A stretch of DNA of 47,926 nt from an uncultured Bacteroidota bacterium. GTDB lineage: Bacteria > Bacteroidota > Bacteroidia > Flavobacteriales > Flavobacteriaceae. The stretch is from positions 1-47,926 of the forward strand of contig CABZKA010000012.1 in assembly GCA_902526165.1 (NCBI GenBank), written 5' to 3'. Below, one piece after another: positions 1-9,476 of the stretch (positions within the stretch are counted from its first letter, which is position 1; every line of letters begins with the position of its first letter). Both the position numbers and the translations under genes were made by a program. The notes below the pieces were generated by a model, which saw only the letters and a list, made by a program, of their open reading frames with translations, was not told the origin of the DNA and made no database searches.

Positions 1-2
1 GT

Positions 3-2030
3 GATGGAAAAATAGGTTCTTTTCTTCACGTATTAACATTGAAAGAAGCCAATAGATTGCAAGAGCTGGCACAGAAGTCTAGATTGAAAATTCCATTATT
101 AATTGGTATTGATGCGATTCATGGCAATGGAATGGTAGCTGGCACAACAGTCTATCCATCTCCAATTTCGTTGGCATCAACTTTTGATGAAAAAATTGCT
201 CACCAAATCGGCAAAGAAACAGCTATTGAGGTGAGAGCTTTTGGATCACATTGGTCTTTCACACCAAATATAGATGTTTTGAGAGATCCAAGATGGGGAA
301 GAGTCGGTGAGACTTTTGGTGAAGATCCTTATTTAGTAGGAAATTTTGGTGTAGAGATGATCAAAGGTCTTCAGTCTGATGATTTCTCTGGCTATGATCA
401 TGTAATTGCTTGTGCAAAGCATTTTGCAGCCGGTTCAGAGCCTGTTAATGGGTTAAATGTGTCACCTATGGATATATCAGAAAGAACCTTAAGGGAAATT
501 TATTTAAAACCTTTTAAAAGAGCTGTGGATGCAGGTGTTTACTCTGTGATGGCTGCACATAATGAAATAAATGGTATTCCATCTCACATGCACAAAGAAT
601 TATTGACAGATGTAATGAGAGATGAGTTCGAGTTTGATGGCTTTTATGTCAGTGATTGGCTTGATATAAATAGAATTAACAGTCTACATAGAATTGCCAG
701 AGATTTTAAGGAAGCCATATTTTTTGCTGTTGATGCTGGAATGGATATGAACATGCATGGTCCAAATTTTTTGGAAAATGTTGTAAAATTGGTTGAAGAA
801 GGGAAATTAAATCGAGAAAGGATCGACTTCTCAGCAAGAAAAATATTATATGCAAAATTTAAATTAGGTCTGTTTGAAAATCCATTTGTTGATCCAAACG
901 AAATACAAAATAAAGTCTTTACTGAAGAGCACAAAGAAACTGCACTTAATGCAGCTAGAAAATCCATTGTATTGCTAAAAAACGATGGAATATTACCAAT
1001 GTCAAAAAACAGAGGAAAAAAGATATTGGTAACAGGACCAAATGCTAATAATCATTCTGTTCTTGGCGATTGGGTTTGGGCTCAACCTGAAGAAAATGTA
1101 ACAACAATTTATGAAGGGATAAGCTCACTTGGTTCAAGTAAGGGTTTTAATATTGATTTTTATGATTCAAACGAAGATATAAGATCAATTTCTGACAGTG
1201 ATATTAGACGAACAGTGAATTATGCTAAAAATTATGATCAAATAGTTGTGGTTGTTGGAGATAACTCTCAGAGAAATTTAAAAAATAAAAGAACTGCAGG
1301 AGAGAATATGGGAAGAGCAAATTTAAATTTAGCCGGAAGACAATTACAATTGGTTAGAAAGTTAAAGGAAATCAATAAAAATGTTGTTGTGATATATGTT
1401 AATGGTAAACCTATCGCAGAGCCGTGGATTGATAAAAATATTTCTGGTGTAATTGAGTCTTGGGAATCTGGTAGTATGGCTGGAAAAGCCGTGGCTGATG
1501 TTCTTTTTGGAGATTTTAACCCTGGAGGAAAACTCCCTTTAACTTTCCCCAGAAGTGTTGGTCAATTACAAATGATATATAACCACAAGCCATCTCAATA
1601 TTTTCATAAATATGCGTTTGAAAAAGTTACCCCATTATATCCTTTTGGACATGGTTTGAGCTATTCAAATTTTATTTATTCAGACTACACAATAGATAGT
1701 GTTTACAATGATAAAGTTTCACTTTCAGTAAAGATTACAAATGATAGTGAATATGATGGTGAAGAGGTTGTTCAGCTTTATTTCAAAGATTCATACAGTA
1801 GCGTAACTAGACCTGTTAAAGAACTGATTCGTTACGAAAGAGTTTTTGTTAAATCTGGTGAAACAATTTCTGTCAATTTTGATATTGCAATAGAGGAGTT
1901 AGCTTTTTACGATATTAATATGAACTATTGTGTTGAAGCGGGTGAGTTTGAGTTTATGATTGGTAGTTCATCTGACGATAAAATGTTGATAACAGAAAAA
2001 GTTATGATTGATAAAAGGTACGATTTTTAG
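3..2030 (+). CDS. Glycoside hydrolase family 3 beta-glycosidase, 5' end outside the window
   Basis: Hydrolyses beta-linked glucosides or related oligosaccharides, probably in the periplasm. The frame is open to the left edge and the codons before the first possible TTG (position 39) read as GH3 sequence, so the start and any signal peptide lie outside the window. The TIM-barrel part shows the family marks DPRWGR, KHFAA and FYVSDW. The Asp of SDW (codon at 654) is the expected nucleophile. The second alpha/beta domain has GENMGR near the usual acid/base region. The C-terminus carries the PFGHGLSY motif and a fibronectin III-like domain, as in BglX-type enzymes. The stop codon directly abuts the stop of the convergent beta-helix gene with no base between. 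Family is secure. Exact substrate is inference, though the sulfatase and beta-helix neighbours suggest marine polysaccharide degradation. Confidence 0.93.
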   Translation, partial: DGKIGSFLHVLTLKEANRLQELAQKSRLKIPLLIGIDAIHGNGMVAGTTVYPSPISLASTFDEKIAHQIGKETAIEVRAFGSHWSFTPNIDVLRDPRWGRVGETFGEDPYLVGNFGVEMIKGLQSDDFSGYDHVIACAKHFAAGSEPVNGLNVSPMDISERTLREIYLKPFKRAVDAGVYSVMAAHNEINGIPSHMHKELLTDVMRDEFEFDGFYVSDWLDINRINSLHRIARDFKEAIFFAVDAGMDMNMHGPNFLENVVKLVEEGKLNRERIDFSARKILYAKFKLGLFENPFVDPNEIQNKVFTEEHKETALNAARKSIVLLKNDGILPMSKNRGKKILVTGPNANNHSVLGDWVWAQPEENVTTIYEGISSLGSSKGFNIDFYDSNEDIRSISDSDIRRTVNYAKNYDQIVVVVGDNSQRNLKNKRTAGENMGRANLNLAGRQLQLVRKLKEINKNVVVIYVNGKPIAEPWIDKNISGVIESWESGSMAGKAVADVLFGDFNPGGKLPLTFPRSVGQLQMIYNHKPSQYFHKYAFEKVTPLYPFGHGLSYSNFIYSDYTIDSVYNDKVSLSVKITNDSEYDGEEVVQLYFKDSYSSVTRPVKELIRYERVFVKSGETISVNFDIAIEELAFYDINMNYCVEAGEFEFMIGSSSDDKMLITEKVMIDKRYDF

Positions 2031-4541
2031 TTAGTCAATATTAACAGAGCCATTTATTGTTAAAGATCCACTGTTTGTAAGGGTTCCATTTATATTTAAC
2101 ACTCCACTACTTGATATCGTTAAAGAACCACTTGAATTAATTATTAAATCCTTTAGATTGACTGTAGTTGATATTTCAGGTGCATTAGATGCACTTACAA
2201 TTAGTGGGGATCTTCCCAAGGTTGGTACCACACCTGCACTCCAATTATTAGCTGTCGTCCATGCAGAACTTTCGCTACCATCCCATGTGTTTAACCTCTC
2301 ATAAGCGCCCATATCAAATCCGTTACCTTGAGGACGGGAAGTACCAGAAATATCAAAATCTGACTCATATGATTGATCAGTTGCAACATGATCAAGAGCT
2401 GGACTACCAATGGATAGGGAATAATCTCTGGATGAGAGAGTGTTATTGGTTGCATCAACAAATTGAGGATTTGCTTCTGTAAAATCAGAACTGTTCAGTG
2501 ATTGATTACCACCTGAAACATTGCCTGTTGTACCTGCTAAGTTTTTTGTTGAACCAAAATTAACATTTTCAACAACCCAGCCAGATTCAACATAGTTAAC
2601 GTATGCAGTATCATTTCCAAATCTTGCCTCACTTATATTATTAAGAACGTTTACATTAGAGGATGAATGAACAACTATTCCAGAGTAGTTCTGTCTTCCT
2701 GAACCTAGAGCACTCTTCCACGAATCTGAATAGCTTCCCCAGTCAGGATCACCAGTTGACGGCACTTCTCCATTTCCATAAACAGTATTATTATAAACAT
2801 TGGCATAGTCAGTTTTATGAACAACAACTCCATTCATTCCATTTGCATATGAAACATTGTTAGCAAATAGGAATGTTCCATAGTATTTATTATCACCTGA
2901 TTCCTCTCTTGAGCTTCCCGATACATTGGTAAAATAATTAGGATTTGATCCTCCTGAATCATCCGAATCCCATGCATTTCTAGTAATATAGCAACCTGAT
3001 CCATCAACAATTTTATTTCTTCCACCACATGCATAACTATCTAAGGTCGTATCATAGTTTCCAGATCCATCTTCGCATGAGTAGCTAGGATTATAGTATA
3101 CCAACTTGTTAATGTTTGCATATGTAATGTTATTTTCAATTCTCATCTTAATTTTTGTATTTGTATTATCTGCATCTCTGTTAAGACTTTGAGCAATTAC
3201 AATTCCACTTTCTCCATTGTAAGACCACCAAGTGTTGTTGTATACTGTATTATATGAAATTCGAGCATAATCTGAATTATTTAATCTTATACCCGAATTT
3301 GGACAATCATAAACCTCATTATTATGCAAATTTAAATAATATCCACCCCAAATGGCAATTCCTCTACCATGGTAAAAATTTCTATATGTTGATGTACCTG
3401 CTGAGCCACTTCCTGCGGATGCTCTATTTGCTATTGCCATGGTTCTATTTAGGTTAGCTTCAGTATAATTAATATTTTGATTTGGCCCTTGAATTTTAAA
3501 GCCTGCAATTTCAATATGTTGAATTGCAGTTGAGCTTGAACCAAGTACAAACCCTCCCTTTCCGTCAAATTGAATAAGCGGTGTCTCATGAATTTCATCA
3601 TCATCAACGTAATTTCTGATTACAATTGGTCTATTAATACTTCCGTTTTTATCATTTAAAAAAACTTGGGAATCATTATTATTTGTACCATTTCCATCTG
3701 CGTCATATTTTGTTGTATTTCCTATGTTTAAATAAGGTGTATTATCATCTGTTCCACTTGACTGATTATTAGCATATGACGCATCGTTATCTCCATCATA
3801 ACTGTTGTTTTGGTATGTGCCTGACCTCACATACACCAAATCACCTGTTTTATAATTTGTATTATTCAAGATTGCATTTTTAAGGCTATTAAATGGGGAT
3901 GCTAAAGTCCCAGACCCGTTACTTCCGTCATCCACATACCATGTTGTAAAATCTGAATTGTTATTGTCTTTTTCTAGAACAATGTTATCAAGTAAATAAA
4001 TTCCTGGTGACTTAAAATTAATTCTTAGTCTTCCTGTATTGGATGATCCGTTCCCAGTTGCCGTCAACTTGAGTCTTACGTAATGCCAACCCTTATATCT
4101 AATTTTATAGTTATTGTCTCCTAGTGATGTCCCATAGCTTGTTCCATCTATCAAAACAAACTGTAATTCTTGACCAATTTCTCCCTTTACATAAAAAGAT
4201 ACATTCCAAAACTCACCAGTTCCAATAGTTATGGGACATTGGTTGTTTCTTGACCACATCCTAACATCGTTATCTAAATAATTGTCAATTGATGATACGG
4301 TAACTTTAAGTGCTCCAGGTGAACCTGCACCAACCTCAGCATAATAAAAATCATTAGTATCGATCGCGAACGTACTGGATTGACCACTTTTTGTTGAGTA
4401 CCAGTATGTATTAAGATCACTCTCATCAAAATAACCCCCTTGGTTACTGGTTGTAGTCACCGTATTTAAACATTGAGATTTTAAATTACCAACTATGAAA
4501 AAAAATGATAAAACAATAAATAGGGCTTTATTATATCTCAC
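2031..4541 (-). CDS. Secreted right-handed beta-helix protein with carbohydrate-binding-like N-domain
   Basis: Start is GTG, with no closer in-frame ATG and a TGA a few codons upstream. A signal peptide ends near NLKSQC. Residues about 25-190 look like a jelly-roll carbohydrate-binding module (CBM4/9-like) ending in a LLDNIVLEK strand. From about 200 the WYVDDGSNGSGTLASPF motif opens a parallel beta-helix with many Asn-rich turns (YNNTVYGNG type), as in polysaccharide lyases. It closes with GFDMGAYE, typical of choice-of-anchor Q proteins. The tail after WDGSESSAWTTANNWS is a repeat-rich beta domain like that in the neighbouring 760-residue protein. No clear T9SS sorting domain is visible at the end. 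A lyase role is possible, but I see no catalytic signature that proves it. Confidence 0.8.
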   Translation of the reverse strand: MRYNKALFIVLSFFFIVGNLKSQCLNTVTTTSNQGGYFDESDLNTYWYSTKSGQSSTFAIDTNDFYYAEVGAGSPGALKVTVSSIDNYLDNDVRMWSRNNQCPITIGTGEFWNVSFYVKGEIGQELQFVLIDGTSYGTSLGDNNYKIRYKGWHYVRLKLTATGNGSSNTGRLRINFKSPGIYLLDNIVLEKDNNNSDFTTWYVDDGSNGSGTLASPFNSLKNAILNNTNYKTGDLVYVRSGTYQNNSYDGDNDASYANNQSSGTDDNTPYLNIGNTTKYDADGNGTNNNDSQVFLNDKNGSINRPIVIRNYVDDDEIHETPLIQFDGKGGFVLGSSSTAIQHIEIAGFKIQGPNQNINYTEANLNRTMAIANRASAGSGSAGTSTYRNFYHGRGIAIWGGYYLNLHNNEVYDCPNSGIRLNNSDYARISYNTVYNNTWWSYNGESGIVIAQSLNRDADNTNTKIKMRIENNITYANINKLVYYNPSYSCEDGSGNYDTTLDSYACGGRNKIVDGSGCYITRNAWDSDDSGGSNPNYFTNVSGSSREESGDNKYYGTFLFANNVSYANGMNGVVVHKTDYANVYNNTVYGNGEVPSTGDPDWGSYSDSWKSALGSGRQNYSGIVVHSSSNVNVLNNISEARFGNDTAYVNYVESGWVVENVNFGSTKNLAGTTGNVSGGNQSLNSSDFTEANPQFVDATNNTLSSRDYSLSIGSPALDHVATDQSYESDFDISGTSRPQGNGFDMGAYERLNTWDGSESSAWTTANNWSAGVVPTLGRSPLIVSASNAPEISTTVNLKDLIINSSGSLTISSSGVLNINGTLTNSGSLTINGSVNID

Positions 4542-4592
4542 TATTAATGAATTAAAAAAGTAGCGTAATTTGAGATTATTTCAATAAATATT

Positions 4593-4751
4593 CTACCAGT
4601 CCCATGGATCACCAGGTGGCGACGATGCTGCACTCTTTTTTGGGTTTAGGATTATGAATGTTCCAATAGCTGTCATCGCAGCATATTTTCCAAACTTTTT
4701 TATGGCTTCTTTTCTTGTAATTTTTGATTGTTTGTTCTTCTTCATAGCCAT
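4593..4751 (-). CDS. 52-residue basic protein between two surface-protein genes
   Basis: A short frame gives a 52-residue protein starting MAMKKNKQSKITRKEAIKK, with a hydrophobic stretch (YAAMTAIGTFIILNP) and a Pro/Gly/Trp tail (SSPPGDPWDW). The ATG at 4751 sits one base after the stop of the upstream 760-residue gene, so translation is probably coupled. A second Met two codons later is also possible. The pattern (basic front, single hydrophobic segment, small Pro/Gly tail) recalls short proteins I associate with flavobacterial T9SS substrates, but I know no function. It may be an inner-membrane anchored or exported peptide. The tight spacing and coherent composition argue that it is real. 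Confidence 0.6.
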   Translation of the reverse strand: MAMKKNKQSKITRKEAIKKFGKYAAMTAIGTFIILNPKKSAASSPPGDPWDW

Positions 4752-4752
4752 G

Positions 4753-7035
4753 TTAGTTTAATTTGAATTTTTTAATCGTTAATCCATCTTTTGACTCTAT
4801 CCTTAAAATTTTCATTCTACTATCCAATTCATCTATGTTTGATTTATGGATGAATTCTGCTTCTTTCACAAGCCTACCTGAATAATCAAATATTTTTGCT
4901 TTGTATCTTTGATTCGGATTTCCAATTATAGACAAATTTGAACTGCTATTTTTGAAAATTCTTAAATCATTGTCAGTTGGCAATTCTGGTATAAGCCCGT
5001 CAGTAAAGTGTAGGAAAAATCTATTATGACCATTAACTTCGTTGTCGAGATCAATTTTTAATGTGTTATCAAACTTTATAATAGTATTATTAAGTCTATC
5101 CTCAAGGAAAATATTATACAAATCACTTAGATCTCTTTCAATAAATGAAAGTTCGATCGAGGAAGATTCTGTCTCAATACCCAAAGGAATTATAACATCT
5201 TTTAAATCAGAATAGGGCAGGGCCTGTATATCCATATCTACTCCTTGGTCGTTTTCAAGTAATCTTGTGTACATATAAGCAGAATTTTTAATGAAAAACT
5301 TACCCCCGTCATAACCTTTGTCTAATCCTTTAGATGATTTGTCACTAAAGTAAAGCTTAATTTTATCAAATTCGTTTGTTTCAAGATCTGTTAATTTGAT
5401 ACTTATAACTGCTTTATTATCACTTGCTGATCCATTTGCAGTAGATGCATTGAAATTTCTAAATGATCCATTTTTTTGCATGGATTCATTAAAAGTAACA
5501 GAAAGAGCTGTTCCATTTGTTTGGGTTGAAGGTAGGCGAATAAAAAAACCTTCTCCAGGTGCAATATGTTTAACATCAGTTGATGACTGATTGTAAACGT
5601 TCCACTGTAAACCATCCCAAGCCCAAATTTGTTCATAACTATCATCCAAAGCTAGAGTGTTAGCACTTAGAAAATTATCTGCTGAATCTGAATCAGCTTC
5701 TTGATTTAGGGCAACATATGCAGGAAATGGGTTTCCAACTAACTGATAAGCTCCATACGTTCCAGATTCTTTATATAGACTAAAAGTTTCAGCAGAAGAT
5801 TGTGAAGTTGTGGTCCCTGAAATTGTTATATCTTTTGAGCCAGTTCCATCAGGGCTAATGATAAATCCTGTGCTAGCAGTTAAGTCTCTATTTCCGCTGT
5901 TACTACCACTACCTAAATTTCCAGAATTCCCTGAAGAATCATAATAGGAGTAAGTACTGCTACTATTATCAAAATAACCTAAAAAACTCTTTCCGCTTTT
6001 TGTTCGGAGGTTACCATTATCAATCAAATCTTGTATAGTCTCATTGGTCACAGGAATTCCAAGAAGCGTTATTTCACTATCGCTATCAAGTGTCCTGACA
6101 AAATCGAGGGTATAACCACCAGTGTCAGCAGTGGCAATAATAGAACCTGAATTGGATTGACTTGTTTTTAATATAAATTTTCCAGATCCATCACTCGCCA
6201 AGTTTTTTTGTGCTGATGATGTATTGGTGGATGTTAGACTTCCAGTTACGTTAACTGTTAAGCTGGAAGCAGAAAGTTTAATTTGTCTTGCACTAACATC
6301 TCCATTGACTGTTATTCCACCGGTGGACGCTGTTCCTCCACTGTAGTCAGTATTATTGTCAGCTGACCCGTAAAACAATAAGTCGCCTCCCATGTTTGAC
6401 ATACTAACGGTTGAACCAAATGTTACAGTATGAAGGTCTGCAAAAATCAAGTCCTTATCATTATCACCACTTGTTATTGTTCCATTAAAATTTAATGAAT
6501 GGCCATCTTTATCAAATACAAACTTTAATGATGTATCCGCTGATAGGGTGAGTGTACTTGAGCTAGACCAAGTAATGGAGTTAGCTGTAGCTTGACTACT
6601 TGTTCCTACTTTAAACTGTTTTGTTCCATTTGCTGGACCATCAATTGTCATATTAGCATTTATTGTCCAATGACAATTTCCTCTATTGTGTTGCCAAACT
6701 TGAGTTGCTCCGTCGCCTTCTAAAGTAAGTGTATTGGATCCGCCTGATGCTTGATCAAGAGTCCATGAACCACCTGTATTACCACCATGTTTAAATTGTT
6801 TTAAAGTAATATCAGCATCTAAAGTAATCGTAGTTGAACTATAACTATCACCACTGACTATTGCTACAGCTGATGAGCCTGATGGATACCCTGCACAGCT
6901 CCAATTACCTGCATTTGTCCAATTGGTATTATTTGCACTATCACCCGCAGTCCAAGTACAAGTACTATTTAGTGCTTGAGAGTTAGTTATAAAGGGAAAT
7001 GAGAATATGACTAAAAAAAATAAAAAATTTTTCAT
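4753..7035 (-). CDS. Large secreted T9SS-sorted surface protein, Ser/Thr/Gly rich
   Basis: Begins with a clear signal peptide (MKNFLFFLVIFSFPFITNSQ). The N-half holds an AGNWSCAGYPS-type domain and a long series of short beta strands rich in Ser, Thr, Gly and Asn. This is a beta-solenoid-like region, and related sequence occurs at the end of the neighbouring beta-helix protein. The middle has a PFPAYVAL...IWAWDGLQWNVYNQ stretch common in Bacteroidetes surface proteins. The final 75 residues (IFDYSGRLVKEAEF ... GLTIKKFKLN) fit a type A T9SS C-terminal sorting domain, so the protein is probably exported and anchored to the cell surface. Lies at the head of a three-gene group with the 52-residue and beta-helix genes. 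No enzymatic motif is seen; a structural or adhesive role is inferred. Confidence 0.82.
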   Translation of the reverse strand: MKNFLFFLVIFSFPFITNSQALNSTCTWTAGDSANNTNWTNAGNWSCAGYPSGSSAVAIVSGDSYSSTTITLDADITLKQFKHGGNTGGSWTLDQASGGSNTLTLEGDGATQVWQHNRGNCHWTINANMTIDGPANGTKQFKVGTSSQATANSITWSSSSTLTLSADTSLKFVFDKDGHSLNFNGTITSGDNDKDLIFADLHTVTFGSTVSMSNMGGDLLFYGSADNNTDYSGGTASTGGITVNGDVSARQIKLSASSLTVNVTGSLTSTNTSSAQKNLASDGSGKFILKTSQSNSGSIIATADTGGYTLDFVRTLDSDSEITLLGIPVTNETIQDLIDNGNLRTKSGKSFLGYFDNSSSTYSYYDSSGNSGNLGSGSNSGNRDLTASTGFIISPDGTGSKDITISGTTTSQSSAETFSLYKESGTYGAYQLVGNPFPAYVALNQEADSDSADNFLSANTLALDDSYEQIWAWDGLQWNVYNQSSTDVKHIAPGEGFFIRLPSTQTNGTALSVTFNESMQKNGSFRNFNASTANGSASDNKAVISIKLTDLETNEFDKIKLYFSDKSSKGLDKGYDGGKFFIKNSAYMYTRLLENDQGVDMDIQALPYSDLKDVIIPLGIETESSSIELSFIERDLSDLYNIFLEDRLNNTIIKFDNTLKIDLDNEVNGHNRFFLHFTDGLIPELPTDNDLRIFKNSSSNLSIIGNPNQRYKAKIFDYSGRLVKEAEFIHKSNIDELDSRMKILRIESKDGLTIKKFKLN

Positions 7036-7117
7036 ATACTATATAATAATTTTGAATTTATTAAAATATCTGCAAAAAAAAAAGTTAATTGATGAAGATT
7101 CGATAAATGGATATATT

Positions 7118-7921
7118 TTAACCAAAGTCGCTAGATATATTTTCCTTGATTCCTTCAAGATGTTTAAAGTAATTAAAATCCTTACTATTATAAATGAGTA
7201 TTGAAATTTGACCACCGTTAGATTGAGTAGGATCATGAATTAGAACATCAATTTTTAGATCTCCTTTGGTTAATGAGAAAACTAAATCAATTGATTTTTC
7301 TTCACTAAAAAAGCTTTCACTAATGGTATATTCACCATTAATTAGTTTTTTGTGACTGTCGTTTTGTTCACTACTCCTCTTGTCATTAATCGACATGGGT
7401 TCTCTTATTTGATCAGAGTATCCAACAGAGCTTAAAAAATCTAAAATTCCTTTCAAACTATCTTTGTAGTTACTTTCAGTTCCTGCTTCAGAGCTAAATA
7501 ATTTGACACCAATTAACCCTTCTTTAGGTGTATAATAAAGTTTGCCAAAGAGCTCAACTTCAATGATTGAAACATTTACAAACTTACCACTCAGATTCGG
7601 GTCACCCAATCTATCACCTGGACCTAATACTTGATTTAATTTTCCTTCTCCAACTCCATCCCATCCTCTTGGATCGTTTTGTAAACTAAATTTGTGATTC
7701 ACACCAGGAAAAGTAATATTGTAGTATTTACTGTACTTATTGGTTTCATACTCATTTGTTGCTGTTTCCCTAGTCATTCCATTGTAAAACCCACCATATA
7801 ATTTTGTATTTAGAATAATTTCATTAAGTTCTTTTAATACAGGATTTACTTGTTTTTGAGTATAAATAACATTTGAAACAATTAGGAACGAAAGGATTTG
7901 AATAAGTTGTTTCATTTTCAT
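7118..7921 (-). CDS. Secreted protein of unknown function
   Basis: I do not recognise the family. ATG codons at 7921 and 7915 are both usable and a TTG at 7927 is less likely; I chose 7921. A signal peptide is evident (QLIQILSFLIVSNVIYTQ). The mature part is mixed alpha/beta without repeats or a Cys lipobox, with a Gly/Asp-rich segment (NDPRGWDGVGEGKLNQVLG) near residues 80-105. A perfect -7-like TATATTTG lies at 7925-7932. If that were used, transcription would start almost at the start codon, favouring the 7915 ATG. It follows the sulfatase by about 50 bases on the same strand and may be cotranscribed with it. Confidence 0.7.
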   Translation of the reverse strand: MKMKQLIQILSFLIVSNVIYTQKQVNPVLKELNEIILNTKLYGGFYNGMTRETATNEYETNKYSKYYNITFPGVNHKFSLQNDPRGWDGVGEGKLNQVLGPGDRLGDPNLSGKFVNVSIIEVELFGKLYYTPKEGLIGVKLFSSEAGTESNYKDSLKGILDFLSSVGYSDQIREPMSINDKRSSEQNDSHKKLINGEYTISESFFSEEKSIDLVFSLTKGDLKIDVLIHDPTQSNGGQISILIYNSKDFNYFKHLEGIKENISSDFG

Positions 7922-7974
7922 TTGCAAATATACTAAATGTATGAAAATGATTAAAATGAAAATAAAAACATTAT

Positions 7975-9411
7975 TTAATTTCCTGATCTGATAGATAAAA
8001 GATCTGGCGGTGGATCTAAGTCTTTTTTATGCTTTTCAATCAGATCACTTATTTTATTTATAATACCTGGATTTTCATCAGCTATATTATATTTTTCTGA
8101 TGGGTCTTCACTAAGATTGAACAATAAAGGTTTATTCAAAACTCTTTTTTTGTTCTTATCAACATAATTTTTAGCATTATAATACTTGCTAATATTATAT
8201 TCATATGCTCCCTGAGTAATAAAATGAGCTTTGTAATCGTTTAACCTTGCGGCATATATCTCTCTTTGTCTGTAAAATAAAATAGATTTCCTATCACTGG
8301 AATCATGATTAATTAGCGTACTTTTTAAGCTGAATCCATCAATGATTCTATCGTTTGGAATATCAACGCCTGCAAAATCTAAAATTGTTGGAAAAATATC
8401 CATTGTTGAGCCCAAGTCAGTTATTGTACCAGATTTTATTGATCCTCCCCAAAACAGTCCTGGAACTCTTTGCCCCCCTTCCCATGTTGTACCTTTTCCT
8501 TCCCTAAGAAGTCCAGCTGATCCTCCGTGAGTATCATAAGGTAACCACGGACCATTGTCTGATGTGAAAATAACCACTGTGTTTTTATCAAGATTCTCAT
8601 CAATAAGTTTTTTCATTATTCTACCCATATTAAAATCTATTTCTTCAATAACATCTCCATAAAGACCTGCCTCGCTTTTTCCATAAAAATCCTTAGAAGC
8701 ATAAAGTGGGGTATGAGGCATGTTGTGGGCTAAATAAATAAAGAAATTATCTGTTTTATTTTTATCTATAAAATCAATTGCCTTATCTGTGAATCTTTTT
8801 GTTATGGTTTTTTGGTTTGCGGGTCTCTCTATGATCTGAGTATTTTCCATTATCGGAACATTATAATTATCAGAGTTTATATCATCTGATTCGTATTGCT
8901 GCCAATAATTATCTCCTGGACAACAAGTAATACCATTAATTTTATCCATATCATTCGAATATGGAATACCGTAATAATAGTCAAAACCGTGGCCAATGGG
9001 TAAGTACTCTTTTTTGTGACCTAAATGCCACTTACCAATTGCAGCAGTTTTATAACCATTTTCACTTAGTTTTTCAGCAATTGTAATTTCCTTAGATGGC
9101 AATCCAAATTCTGAGTCTGGAAATAATACCCTATCCTCTTTACCAATCATCCCGTTTCTGATCGGTAGCCTTCCTGTTAATAATGCAGCTCTACTGGGTG
9201 TGCAAACGCTTGAAGCTGAATAAAATTGTGTCCATTTTTGTCCCTCAATAGCCATGATATCAAGATTGGGTGTTTTTATGGTTGGATGACCATAACTCGC
9301 AACATCTCCATAACCCATATCATCAACAAATACAACAATGAAGTTTTTGTTTTTCTCAACATTATCGCAGGAAACTAATAAGAAGTAGAATAGTAAAAAA
9401 AACCTTTTCAA
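7975..9411 (-). CDS. Lipoprotein sulfatase of the alkaline-phosphatase superfamily (S1 type)
   Basis: Removes sulfate esters from sugars or aryl compounds. [12 protein letters not shown] carries the CxPSR motif, whose Cys70 is the formylglycine precursor needing a maturase encoded elsewhere. Metal ligands are visible in FVDDMGYGD (Asp30, Asp31) and TSDNGPW. Catalytic basic residues are seen in GKWHLGH and HNMPHTP. Length of 478 residues is normal. The N-terminus (FYFLLVSC) is a lipoprotein signal, so the enzyme is probably anchored in a membrane facing the periplasm or surface. Start is TTG at 9411; no ATG is available before the core. With the GH3 enzyme and the beta-helix protein it suggests use of sulfated algal polysaccharide. 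Substrate position is not determinable by eye. Confidence 0.92.
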   Translation of the reverse strand: MKRFFLLFYFLLVSCDNVEKNKNFIVVFVDDMGYGDVASYGHPTIKTPNLDIMAIEGQKWTQFYSASSVCTPSRAALLTGRLPIRNGMIGKEDRVLFPDSEFGLPSKEITIAEKLSENGYKTAAIGKWHLGHKKEYLPIGHGFDYYYGIPYSNDMDKINGITCCPGDNYWQQYESDDINSDNYNVPIMENTQIIERPANQKTITKRFTDKAIDFIDKNKTDNFFIYLAHNMPHTPLYASKDFYGKSEAGLYGDVIEEIDFNMGRIMKKLIDENLDKNTVVIFTSDNGPWLPYDTHGGSAGLLREGKGTTWEGGQRVPGLFWGGSIKSGTITDLGSTMDIFPTILDFAGVDIPNDRIIDGFSLKSTLINHDSSDRKSILFYRQREIYAARLNDYKAHFITQGAYEYNISKYYNAKNYVDKNKKRVLNKPLLFNLSEDPSEKYNIADENPGIINKISDLIEKHKKDLDPPPDLLSIRSGN

Positions 9412-9424
9412 AGTATTAATATAA

Positions 9425-9455
9425 AAAAAAGAGGCGAATTGAATTCTCCTCTTTT
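9425..9455 (-). terminator. Rho-independent terminator of the 9477-10190 gene
   Basis: An imperfect hairpin pairs AAAGAGG with CCTCTTT, and its inner GAATT/AATTC extends the stem. It is flanked by an A-run on the left and a T-run on the right, so it can act in both directions. It lies 20 bases after the stop of the minus-strand gene at 9477 and just upstream of the sulfatase start, separating the two. Confidence 0.75.
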
Positions 9456-9476
9456 ACCAATTTTTTAAAACAATTC

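Noticed and set aside
7007-7236. Short overlapping frames on both strands in the 7036-7117 gap
   Set aside because: They overlap the ends of two well-supported genes, have no coherent composition, and depend on AT-rich sequence.
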